Shown in pieces: positions 50,946 through 57,857 of a stretch of 64,000 nucleotides of DNA (its first letter is position 1; the number at the start of each line of letters is the position of its first letter). The stretch is from CAYMNU01 sp964391885. Its GTDB lineage: Archaea > Altiarchaeota > Altiarchaeia > JAFGQM01. The DNA is taken from assembly GCA_964391885.1 (NCBI GenBank), contig CAYMNU010000010.1:1-64000 (forward strand), given 5' to 3'. Below the pieces are notes generated by a model. It did no database searches, was not told the origin of the DNA, and saw only the letters and a list, made by a program, of their open reading frames with translations. The position numbers and the translations under genes were made by a program.

Positions 50946-51734
50946 TTAGAAAACGCGTGTTTTGCCGTTGTCGATTATAGTCAGCCTTGCGACAGAAAAA
51001 AGCTCAAGCGGGCAGTTCGCCACGCAGCCTGTTTCTCTCATAACTGTTTCAAATTTCTGGTCATGAAGACCTGCATTTTTCGTTACTATGGTCTCAAAAT
51101 CCCTGAAGCCTGCAAAGTCCCCGGCGAGAGTGACATGGCCGTTGAAGCGTATGGCGTCATTCAGCTCTGTATTCAGGCTCTCCTTGTTCATTCTCGTCTC
51201 TACCGTGCTCATGGATTTGGATATTTTCATTGCATTCAGATCACCAAGAAAAGAGAGCCTGAACAAAGCGATTTCCATTGCGCGGGCAGGTATGTTTATG
51301 TATTGGGAAGGCGAATTTTCCTCAGTCAGGATTAACTCGGCGCTCTCAATTCCATTGGAGAGCAACTCGTTGACTATGCTCGCCTCTGAAACATCGCCCT
51401 CGACGCATGCGATATCAGGGAGTTTGGGCACATACCCAAAATCAAGCTTATCATAGATGAAAGAGGGTTTCTTTGACTTCATGCGCACCGGACCCGATAT
51501 CATGGCATTCCCGAGGGTCCAGCCGGCAAGCTGGCAGCCCAATGTGGCCAATACGGGCCTGGGGGAGGAGGCTTTTACAGTAAGGAGCTCTCCGCTAAGG
51601 CCATATTCGACCTTGCCCTGGAAGCCCATGGATGCCTCGGCGAAGACCTTGCCATGTTCCAGGCTTTCCGCACGGTAGAGCGGAAAGGATTTCGTGCCCT
51701 CGGGCTTGTCCTTGAGTATTTCAGATAATTTCAT
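50946..51734 (-). CDS. Divergent methenyl-tetrahydromethanopterin cyclohydrolase homologue
   Basis: 262 residues against about 320 for true Mch. Segments correspond in order to the family: PRPVLATLGCQLAGWTLG then MISGPVRMKSKKP (Mch: PVIA..SQYAGW, GSGPARAL), YDKLDFGYV with VEGDVSEASIVNEL, a middle YINIPARAMEIALFRLSFLG, IRFNGHVTLAGDF and the end LFSVARLTIIDNGKTRVF (Mch: FAPARVTIND). The N-terminal ~40 residues are shorter. It may hydrolyse a methenyl-pterin or have been recruited to another pterin. No other C1 pathway gene is in the window. Confidence 0.6.
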   Translation of the reverse strand: MKLSEILKDKPEGTKSFPLYRAESLEHGKVFAEASMGFQGKVEYGLSGELLTVKASSPRPVLATLGCQLAGWTLGNAMISGPVRMKSKKPSFIYDKLDFGYVPKLPDIACVEGDVSEASIVNELLSNGIESAELILTEENSPSQYINIPARAMEIALFRLSFLGDLNAMKISKSMSTVETRMNKESLNTELNDAIRFNGHVTLAGDFAGFRDFETIVTKNAGLHDQKFETVMRETGCVANCPLELFSVARLTIIDNGKTRVF

Positions 51735-51751
51735 AAGCTAATTAGCAGGAT

Positions 51752-51762
51752 AAAGTATAAAT
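51752..51762 (-). promoter_or_regulatory. TATA box of the Mch-like gene
   Basis: On the minus strand ATTTATACTTT, centred 23 bases before the ATG, predicting an essentially leaderless transcript. It separates the gene from the hairpin-rich element immediately upstream, so that element is not part of the mRNA leader if this promoter is used. Confidence 0.5.
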
Positions 51763-51765
51763 CGG

Positions 51766-51969
51766 CATACCCCAACTTTCAAGATGGGGTATGAACTTAC
51801 ATGGCAAAGTCGAAAAGACTTTGCCAGTCTCGCACGATGAAATCGTGCGATTACAAGATAGGACTGAATCTTACAGTCCCGGCTTGAACACAAACTTCAT
51901 TTCATGAAGTTGTGCGCACCTTCGACTTCATCGAAAGTTGCGAGCAGGGGTATGTCCTATCTTGTAATC
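51766..51969. other. Multi-hairpin non-coding element (structured RNA or small mobile element)
   Basis: Six stem-loops follow each other within 204 bases. They are a 9-bp CATACCCCA/TGGGGTATG (51766-51793), a 10-bp stem with loop GAAAA (51802-51826), a 9-bp stem with loop GAA (51830-51850), a 6-bp GGACTG/CAGTCC (51861-51879), an 11-bp stem with one bulge (51889-51914) and an imperfect stem (51915-51942). A perfect 16-bp pairing, 51849-51864 with 51954-51969, closes the last three into a junction. A second GGGGTATG (51947-51954) can also pair with the first CATACCCC. No open frame is present. Confidence 0.7.
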
Positions 51970-52004
51970 AGGAAGACTTCATTGGGCAGACATTAAGGAA
52001 ACCC

Positions 52005-53378
52005 TCAACGTTTTGCAAACAAAAGCAATAGGAAGGTTAAAACAACAATGACACCCAGCAGAAGAAGGACAGAGGAATCCACTACTATTACAGCACCAGT
52101 CGGGCTGTCGTCTGAAGGCGCTGGTTCGGGCGTAGGAACATTACAAGCACTGAAGCAAGACGAGGGGCAATCTGCCGCCCCGCTGAGAGCTCCGGTCCCA
52201 CCGTGTTCACAGCAGCTTCCACCAAGCTGCGCACATGTGTATATCACAGGCAGAGGCGCTACGCACCTGCCACAGTCTTGGGGACAACTACTACAGGTCT
52301 CACCGCTTTTGCATATGCCGTCGCCACAGTAGCCAATGGGCAGAGGTGTTGGGCAGACCCCGCAGTCTTGGGGGCAGTTAGCACAGGTCTCTCCCTGATT
52401 GCATACCCCATCGCCACAGTAAGATGTTTGAATTCTGCAAGCGTTGTTCGCACAGCCATGGATACAATACTCTAGATTCATCCATATCTCGCTGCAGTCC
52501 ATGTTCCTCCAGAGTCTCTGCCTCCAGTTTCCGCTGCATCGGTATTGGCTAAGCCATTGTTCGATACATGTTGAGCTTCTGCAGGCCCCGTTAGAACACC
52601 CCTGAGAGCAATACTCATAGTTCATCCAGCGCTCGTCGCAGTTTGCATCTCTCCAGAGCTTTTGGCGCCAGTTTCCGCTGCACCCGTACTGGTTCAGCCA
52701 TCGTTCATCGCATGTAGCGCCCCTACATGCATCATTCGAGCAGCCTTCGGGGCAGTATTCGTAATTCATCCAGCGCTCGTCGCAGTTTGCATCTCTCCAG
52801 AGCCTTTGGCGCCAGTTTCCGCTGCATCGGTATTGGCTAAGCCAGCCTTCATCACATCCTTCATCACAATCAATATTTAAAGGCCATGCAAGGACCCTAA
52901 AGAACTGGAGAGAACCATTGAGCGGAACGGATGCTTCGGTATTGCTATCCAGACCGCCATAGAATTGTGCAATTTCGACCCATTCGCCGGAACTAAGGCT
53001 GGCTTTTCCCTCGATTGTGTAGTTGTTCCCATGGAAGGTGTTCATCCCTAAAACAATCCGTTCACCCTCGAGCCGTATCTGTATTGCAAAGCTGTCCTGC
53101 TGATAAGGGTTAGTCCCCCGAATGCCTTCATCGTAATCACTTATGCCATCGCCGTCAGAATCTAGGTCAGGCGAGGGTAGTGCCGGGTCATTGATAGGAA
53201 AATCATGCCATTGCTCCCACCAGTCGTTGACACCATTGCAGTCTGCGTCGGTGCCGGGATTGCCTAGTGGGGTCAAAAATGTGATGTCATAGCCCAATGT
53301 ACTAGACGATAAAATTGTTACAAATAGAGCTACTAAAATCAGATTTGCAAACGGCAGTTGTTTGTTTAGATTATCCAT
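52005..53378 (-). CDS. Secreted/anchored Cys-rich surface protein with calcium-type and tandem repeats
   Basis: 457 residues. An N-terminal signal peptide (about 10-29) is followed by a thrombospondin-3/dockerin-like Asp-rich loop (DLDSDGDGISDYDEG, 71-85) and a beta-domain to about 165. Three tandem 48-residue Cys-rich repeats (175-318) come next, then two copies of a CGDGxCxxGETCxxCPQDCG module (321-340, 351-370), a Cys cluster and a C-terminal membrane anchor (436-454) ending in KR. It looks like a cell-surface adhesin or structural protein. It is the last gene of a four-gene surface operon. Confidence 0.8.
   Translation of the reverse strand: MDNLNKQLPFANLILVALFVTILSSSTLGYDITFLTPLGNPGTDADCNGVNDWWEQWHDFPINDPALPSPDLDSDGDGISDYDEGIRGTNPYQQDSFAIQIRLEGERIVLGMNTFHGNNYTIEGKASLSSGEWVEIAQFYGGLDSNTEASVPLNGSLQFFRVLAWPLNIDCDEGCDEGWLSQYRCSGNWRQRLWRDANCDERWMNYEYCPEGCSNDACRGATCDERWLNQYGCSGNWRQKLWRDANCDERWMNYEYCSQGCSNGACRSSTCIEQWLSQYRCSGNWRQRLWRNMDCSEIWMNLEYCIHGCANNACRIQTSYCGDGVCNQGETCANCPQDCGVCPTPLPIGYCGDGICKSGETCSSCPQDCGRCVAPLPVIYTCAQLGGSCCEHGGTGALSGAADCPSSCFSACNVPTPEPAPSDDSPTGAVIVVDSSVLLLLGVIVVLTFLLLLFAKR
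52425..52856 (-). repeat. Three tandem 144-bp repeats inside the surface protein gene
   Basis: Each unit codes 48 residues of the form C..xWLxQYxCSGNWRQ(R/K)LWR followed by a second CxExWMNxEYC half and GCxNxACR. Copies one and two are almost identical at DNA level over much of their length, and the third is more diverged, so copy number may vary between strains. Confidence 0.85.
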
Positions 53379-53382
53379 CTTT

Positions 53383-53709
53383 CTATATATACTCCGAAAA
53401 AGTATAAAAACTAGTCCATGCATGAATAAAGTGCGGGATTGTCAATGGCAGAGGGGGAGGATCTATGCCATTCGGATCATCAAAGATATCCGATATGGCG
53501 GAATCCGAGCTTGTCGCTTCTGCAGCCATTGAAAGACCTTCAGATCTAGGAGTATCATAAGTATCAGGTGGCAGCTCGTCAAAAGCATCAGCTTTCAGTT
53601 CGGCATCGAAAGCATTAGCTTCAGGAGTCGGCCACAAAAGCAGAATCATTGCAATTGCTGTTACAGCTAGTGCCACTACTAGTACCAGTAATCGATTTGA
53701 GCTCACCAT
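53383..53709 (-). CDS. Small exported protein of unknown function
   Basis: 108 residues. MVSSNRLLVLVVALAVTAIA is an N-terminal membrane helix or signal peptide. The rest is Asp/Ser/Pro-rich, acidic and probably disordered outside the cell, with a PPPLPL stretch near residue 84. It overlaps the upstream gene by 7 bases and ends 4 bases before the repeat-bearing surface protein gene. No family recognised. Confidence 0.6.
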   Translation of the reverse strand: MVSSNRLLVLVVALAVTAIAMILLLWPTPEANAFDAELKADAFDELPPDTYDTPRSEGLSMAAEATSSDSAISDIFDDPNGIDPPPLPLTIPHFIHAWTSFYTFSEYI

Positions 53710-54815
53710 CCTGGGAGAGGTGGGGGGGCAATATTAGCTCCTAAGCTACAAGATCTTGCCGCCTTGGCGACAAAGCCCTTGTATGATTGACCCGCTTCAA
53801 AGATACTTGAGGGCGTGAGGGGTTCCCAACCCTGTTTTCTAGAATTCCAGTAGTGGGCCCTTTCAAAATTACAATCACCCTGAATGTCCGCAAGGCTTTT
53901 GCCTCGCATATCCCCAGTTATGGGTAGGAAATTCCAGCCCGTGTCGATCTGTAACCCATTAAAATCAGTGGATTCTGTTAGCTCCAGTGACAGGCTGCAT
54001 CGCTCATAGGAATAAGTCCAAAAAGAGCGTTTTGCAAGATAGTCCTCAAGCCAGCGCTCGCCGTACCTTTCAGACGATTCCTTAATAGTGAGATATTGGT
54101 TCTCAGAATTTAAGTAAACAAAACCATAGCGCTCGCTGCCTAAGCAAGTGCCGCTATCGAGCCTTCCGCGGCCACCTAGAGTTATCAGGTTCCAGCCAGG
54201 CTCGAGGCTTATGCTTACGCTCCGGGTATCAGACTCGATCACATTGAACTTAACGCTGTGGCTAGAGCTTACAGGTTTATGCAAGTATGCAGTCACCTGG
54301 TAAACCCCTGTTTCGCTAGCTATCATTGTACCTTCATAATGGCATAATGAAGGGCATCTGCAGACAGGGCAAGGCTTGCCTTCTTCGCATTCTGCGCATA
54401 AGCACATAGAAATCGCGCATGCACCCTCATCTAAAACCAGGCTGCGAGACAGCCCGTTAGGATAAGAAACCGATGCGCTGACTTCTGCTGCAAATGCGTC
54501 ATATAGAGAGCTCGAGAAGGTTGCAGTTACTTTCACTTCCTCTCCCGCTTTATATTCCAGCTTGTCTGTCCTGACCTCAAAGCTGTACTCATCAGGACAG
54601 GGCGCGAACTCGCAGCTAGGGGGGAGCCTTCCAACGGCGGTTCCATCGGAGCATATCTTGGCGTCAGCAGCACATGCAATCGGAGATTCCTCAATTGTAT
54701 GGGCTACGTCGTCTTCTACAAGCTGCGGTGAGGATGCCTGGATTGCCGGCACAACAGACAGCATAAAAACCAGAACCATACAAAGTCCCATTCCCCTAAA
54801 TAGTTTTTTTTCCAT
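53703..54815 (-). CDS. Exported Cys-rich protein with beta-sandwich domains
   Basis: 370 residues with a signal peptide (about 8-27). A Cys motif CSDGTAVGRLPPSCEFAPCP (about 54-73) of a kind common in secreted prokaryotic proteins comes first. A beta-sandwich domain follows (LEYKAGEEVKVTATF), then a dense Cys cluster (CLCAECEEGKPCPVCRC) inserted in it, and a C-terminal region with two GWN(L/F) segments (SLEPGWNLITLGGRG, DTGWNFLPITG) and the end PPPLPGW. No membrane anchor. It heads the surface operon, after a 32-residue frame. Confidence 0.65.
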   Translation of the reverse strand: MEKKLFRGMGLCMVLVFMLSVVPAIQASSPQLVEDDVAHTIEESPIACAADAKICSDGTAVGRLPPSCEFAPCPDEYSFEVRTDKLEYKAGEEVKVTATFSSSLYDAFAAEVSASVSYPNGLSRSLVLDEGACAISMCLCAECEEGKPCPVCRCPSLCHYEGTMIASETGVYQVTAYLHKPVSSSHSVKFNVIESDTRSVSISLEPGWNLITLGGRGRLDSGTCLGSERYGFVYLNSENQYLTIKESSERYGERWLEDYLAKRSFWTYSYERCSLSLELTESTDFNGLQIDTGWNFLPITGDMRGKSLADIQGDCNFERAHYWNSRKQGWEPLTPSSIFEAGQSYKGFVAKAARSCSLGANIAPPPLPGW

Positions 54816-54824
54816 TTTTTATTA

Positions 54825-54923
54825 TTATGAATATATCCAGAATACCTTAAGGTGGTCTCCGTTGCAGTCAAGAAGATCCTCTGCAGATATCCTATCTTTG
54901 TTTAACTTCTTCATCGTTTCCAT
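54825..54923 (-). CDS. Possible 32-residue leader peptide of the surface operon
   Basis: METMKKLNKDRISAEDLLDC begins the frame, which ends KVFWIYS and stops 9 bases before the ATG of the exported-protein gene. GGAGGGG lies 13 bases before the ATG. The composition is protein-like and the position is that of a short upstream frame in the same transcript. No homologue recognised; it may be only a chance frame. Confidence 0.4.
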   Translation of the reverse strand: METMKKLNKDRISAEDLLDCNGDHLKVFWIYS

Positions 54924-55155
54924 TACGCTTGGGAGGCCCCTCCAGCAATTTCAGTGAATTGCAGTAGAGGGACACCCCCAAGACCAACCCGAGGTTCATT
55001 TTTTGTCGAATTTCTTGCCAAGCAATTTGGCGGCAGTATTCATCAGAATACTTTATTTCAACAAGTAAATTAGTGCTGCAACGATACTAAAGCTTTTGCT
55101 GGAACATATGTGTCAAAAACGTTCAGAAAGGCTCTTTTGGTAAAACTGGGCTCTT
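54924..55155. other. Non-coding gap upstream of the surface operon
   Basis: No gene seen. It contains a 7-bp hairpin, AGTATTC-ATCA-GAATACT (55035-55052), and CGTTCAGAAA twice (about 55118 and 55168, the second inside the regulator gene). AT-rich stretches around 55050-55075 may hold the minus-strand promoter of the operon. Because the wHTH regulator gene lies just beyond, these repeats are candidate binding sites. Confidence 0.4.
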
Positions 55156-56319
55156 TTAAGCCTTCTTTCCGTTCAGAAACCACTCGGAGAGGCGGATGCG
55201 CTTTATCCTGCCAAGTTTTTCGGTTGTTATTAAATTCCGAGCCTCAAGGCCGCCGAGGGCGCGCGACATTGATGATTTGGGCCAACCAAACTCCCGGGTC
55301 ATACGATTCTGAAGCGATTCGCCGCCCTTTTCCATTAAGGATTCTAAGATCCTCCTCTCGTTCTCGTCAAGCGCCTGAAGGACATCCTGCATGTGGCGGT
55401 CCGGCTTGATTTCCGGGGGGGCTTCTTGTTCAAGTCGTCCCCTTGGCTTTTTGAGGATGACGAGAGTGATGATGACAGAGAGCCCTAGTATAGCAAGTGT
55501 TATGGGCAGCAGTAACCAGGAATAATCTTCCATGGGGCTTGCGACCGCAGTCTCCAGCATTATCGTCACACTGCTCATTTGACCATGGCTTATCTCAACA
55601 ATATGCGAACCTGCCATGCCCCCGTTAAGGGCAGATACCTTGCACTGACCCACTGGGAGCCATTCGGCCGAGAAAGAGCCGAACTGGTCGCTTCTGATGG
55701 ATGCGAGCTCGCCGTAGTCGCCCCTGCAATCGAATTTGAGCTCGGCGCCAGGGACTAATCGGTCTTCGGAGTCTATTACTTCACCGCCAAGACTGCCCAC
55801 AGGCTGCATAAATGCGCTCATATTTATGTCGCCTGCAAGAATCACTTGGAATTGGGAATAATAGTCCTTGCCAGGCGTTGATGTAATGTCCAGCTTGAGA
55901 GTTATCTTCCAGGAAGCGGCAGGAAGCTGCAGGGACATTCGACCGTCTTCGCCCACATAGCGCAGGGTGCCTGCATGCTGGGTGCCGTCATCCATATAAA
56001 CCCGTATGTGGGCGTCTCGTATCAGGTCGCCGCTTTCTATGTCGCGTATTTCAAGCAAGAGTTCATGCATCGCTTCAGAGGCTAGGGTCGAATCACGAGC
56101 TGCAGACTCGGTTTTGGCCATATCAAAGGCAAGCATTGCCACTTCATCGCCTTGGCCTCCATCTGCTAATTCGCCGTTAGAATCAGAATACATAAACTCA
56201 CTATCCGGCAAAGGTGGCGTTATAAATGCGTCGTCGGAGGGAAAGAGCTCGGCAAGGGAGGCTGCCTCTGCCGAAGCCAGGAAAAGTGAGGACATCAACA
56301 ATATTGTTATTATGCGCAT
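55156..56319 (-). CDS. Membrane-bound one-component regulator: outside sensor domains plus cytoplasmic winged helix
   Basis: 387 residues. A signal peptide (1 to about 19, MRIITILLMSSLFLASAEAA) leads to two carboxypeptidase-regulatory-like beta domains outside (LLEIRDIESGDLIRDAHIRV and SLGGEVIDSEDRLVPGAELK). A membrane helix follows at about 270-295 (LLLPITLAILGLSVIITLVI), then a cytoplasmic MarR-like winged helix at about 318-383 (LDENERRILESLMEKGGESL, GWPKSSMSRALGGLEARNLI). This is the layout of archaeal membrane-anchored transcription regulators. It lies within the block of exported protein genes. ATG at 56319 preferred over an upstream open frame. Confidence 0.8.
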   Translation of the reverse strand: MRIITILLMSSLFLASAEAASLAELFPSDDAFITPPLPDSEFMYSDSNGELADGGQGDEVAMLAFDMAKTESAARDSTLASEAMHELLLEIRDIESGDLIRDAHIRVYMDDGTQHAGTLRYVGEDGRMSLQLPAASWKITLKLDITSTPGKDYYSQFQVILAGDINMSAFMQPVGSLGGEVIDSEDRLVPGAELKFDCRGDYGELASIRSDQFGSFSAEWLPVGQCKVSALNGGMAGSHIVEISHGQMSSVTIMLETAVASPMEDYSWLLLPITLAILGLSVIITLVILKKPRGRLEQEAPPEIKPDRHMQDVLQALDENERRILESLMEKGGESLQNRMTREFGWPKSSMSRALGGLEARNLITTEKLGRIKRIRLSEWFLNGKKA

Positions 56320-56357
56320 GTTTAAGTTTAGCGAGCACTTAATTAAAAGCAAATAAG

Positions 56358-57185
56358 ATGAAAATCACGCCACTTGCCGCGGATTCTCTCGGGGTGCGCT
56401 CGATGGCCACGCTTGTTGAAACAAAGGATATCAGGCTGGCAATCGATCCGGATGCAGCTCTCGGCCCTTCGCGCTACGGGCTGGAGCCGCAGCAAAAGGA
56501 ATTGGATGCGCTTTTACACTACAAGAAGCTCTGCCATAGGGAAGCTGAGAAATCGGATGCTGTCGTGATTTCTCATTACCATTTTGACCACTTTTCCAGT
56601 GGAGTGCATTTCAAGGATAAAATAGTGTATGCCAAATCAACAAAATCGAATATTAACAAATCGCAGAGGGGCAGGGGGGTGGAATTTGACAAGGAGATTA
56701 ATGGAATCGCAAAGGCGATTGTTGAAGAAGATAACAAAGAATTTGAAATCGGCGAAACTAAGTTGAAATTCTCGCCCGCGGTTCCCCATGGACCGCCAGG
56801 TATAAGGCTGGGCTATGTCATAATGACGCTTGTGGATGATGGATTCAGGTTCGTGCATACCTCAGATGTGCAGGGGCCCGTTTCCAGCGAGAGCACCGAC
56901 TGGGTAATCGCCCAGAAGCCCGATTTAGTTTATATGGACGGGCCGCCAATTCTCTTTCTTGGCTGGAAATTCTCTTATAAGAATTTAGAGGAAGCCAAGA
57001 ATAACTTCCAGAGAATACTTGATGAAACCAATGCGGACATCATCTGCGACCACCATCACCTAAGAAGCTTGAATTACAAAGAGAAGTTTCCGTTTTTCGA
57101 TAACCCAAGGGTGAGGACTGCGGCAGAGTATTTGGGGAAAGAAAACATTATGCTGGAAGCGAGGAGGAAGGATTTATGGTGCTGA
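56358..57185 (+). CDS. Metallo-beta-lactamase fold protein, UPF0282 family
   Basis: 275 residues. Metal motif ISHYHFDHFSSG lies near residue 73; SPAVPHGPPGIRLGYVIM, VHTSDVQGP and ICDHHHLRSLNYKEKF complete the archaeal UPF0282 pattern. The substrate is unknown. It is divergent from the membrane regulator with 38 bases between start codons, and its end overlaps the DUF333-like gene by 12 bases. Confidence 0.88.
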   Translation: MKITPLAADSLGVRSMATLVETKDIRLAIDPDAALGPSRYGLEPQQKELDALLHYKKLCHREAEKSDAVVISHYHFDHFSSGVHFKDKIVYAKSTKSNINKSQRGRGVEFDKEINGIAKAIVEEDNKEFEIGETKLKFSPAVPHGPPGIRLGYVIMTLVDDGFRFVHTSDVQGPVSSESTDWVIAQKPDLVYMDGPPILFLGWKFSYKNLEEAKNNFQRILDETNADIICDHHHLRSLNYKEKFPFFDNPRVRTAAEYLGKENIMLEARRKDLWC

Positions 57186-57857
57186 CTTTCTCCCCTTAAA
57201 TAAAACCAGCGAAATCAAAACTACGACGATGGTAATTATAAGTATAATAATCGGCAAAGAGTCGGCAGCATCTGAATCAACCAGCCTAGGCTCGGGGACT
57301 GATTCTTGCTCCCAAAAATCTTCATCAATACAGTCAGGATCTTCGCCCCCCTCGCAATCAGGGTCGCAGCCGTCGCCGGCCTGGGGATTGCATATTCCGT
57401 CGGAAGCGTTGGAGGGACAGTCCTCCGGGCAGGTAAGGTAGTTCTCAGGACCCATGCCACATACCCCGTCGCCGCAAACCAAAGAGCTGAAATTCATCCC
57501 CATGAGCTCTTTTAGCTCAGCCTCGCTTCCATCAGGCAGGACGCAGACCGTGCAATTGCCGCTGCCGCTGTATATGTTCTCACAGCGTTCGTCGCTTACA
57601 ATTTTGGTTTCATAACCCTGAACCGCGCAATAGGAATATTCCTCCTTGACCCTGCCCTCAAGGAACCACCAGGAGTTGACCAGGCTGCCGTCCGGAAGCT
57701 CACATGCGCCAAGATCGCCTTCGGGAGTCTCTACTATATGAAATGAGTACCCCATTTCAGTACAATATACGAAAGAAGGGTCAATGAGAGACGCGCTTGC
57801 GCTTGCGCAAAAAAGCGCCAGGAACACTGCAAATCCGCTTATGTGTAAAAGGTTCAT
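57174..57857 (-). CDS. Exported, membrane-anchored Cys-rich protein with DUF333-like repeats
   Basis: 227 residues. A signal peptide (1-22) is followed by two DUF333-type repeats (FVYCTEMGYSFHIVETPEGD with ACELPDGS, and YSYCAVQGYETK with TVCVLPDGSEA). Then come a CGDGVCGMGPENYLTCPEDC module, an acidic Cys-rich stretch and a C-terminal membrane helix (about 201-220) ending in basic residues. DUF333 domains occur in some secreted protease-associated proteins. It is coupled to the papain-like protease gene by a 4-base overlap, so the two probably act together. Confidence 0.75.
   Translation of the reverse strand: MNLLHISGFAVFLALFCASASASLIDPSFVYCTEMGYSFHIVETPEGDLGACELPDGSLVNSWWFLEGRVKEEYSYCAVQGYETKIVSDERCENIYSGSGNCTVCVLPDGSEAELKELMGMNFSSLVCGDGVCGMGPENYLTCPEDCPSNASDGICNPQAGDGCDPDCEGGEDPDCIDEDFWEQESVPEPRLVDSDAADSLPIIILIITIVVVLISLVLFKGRKSAP

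Noticed and set aside
51735..52004. Possible insertion sequence with transposase
   Set aside because: No reading frame of useful length and no TnpA/TnpB motifs; kept only as a non-coding element.
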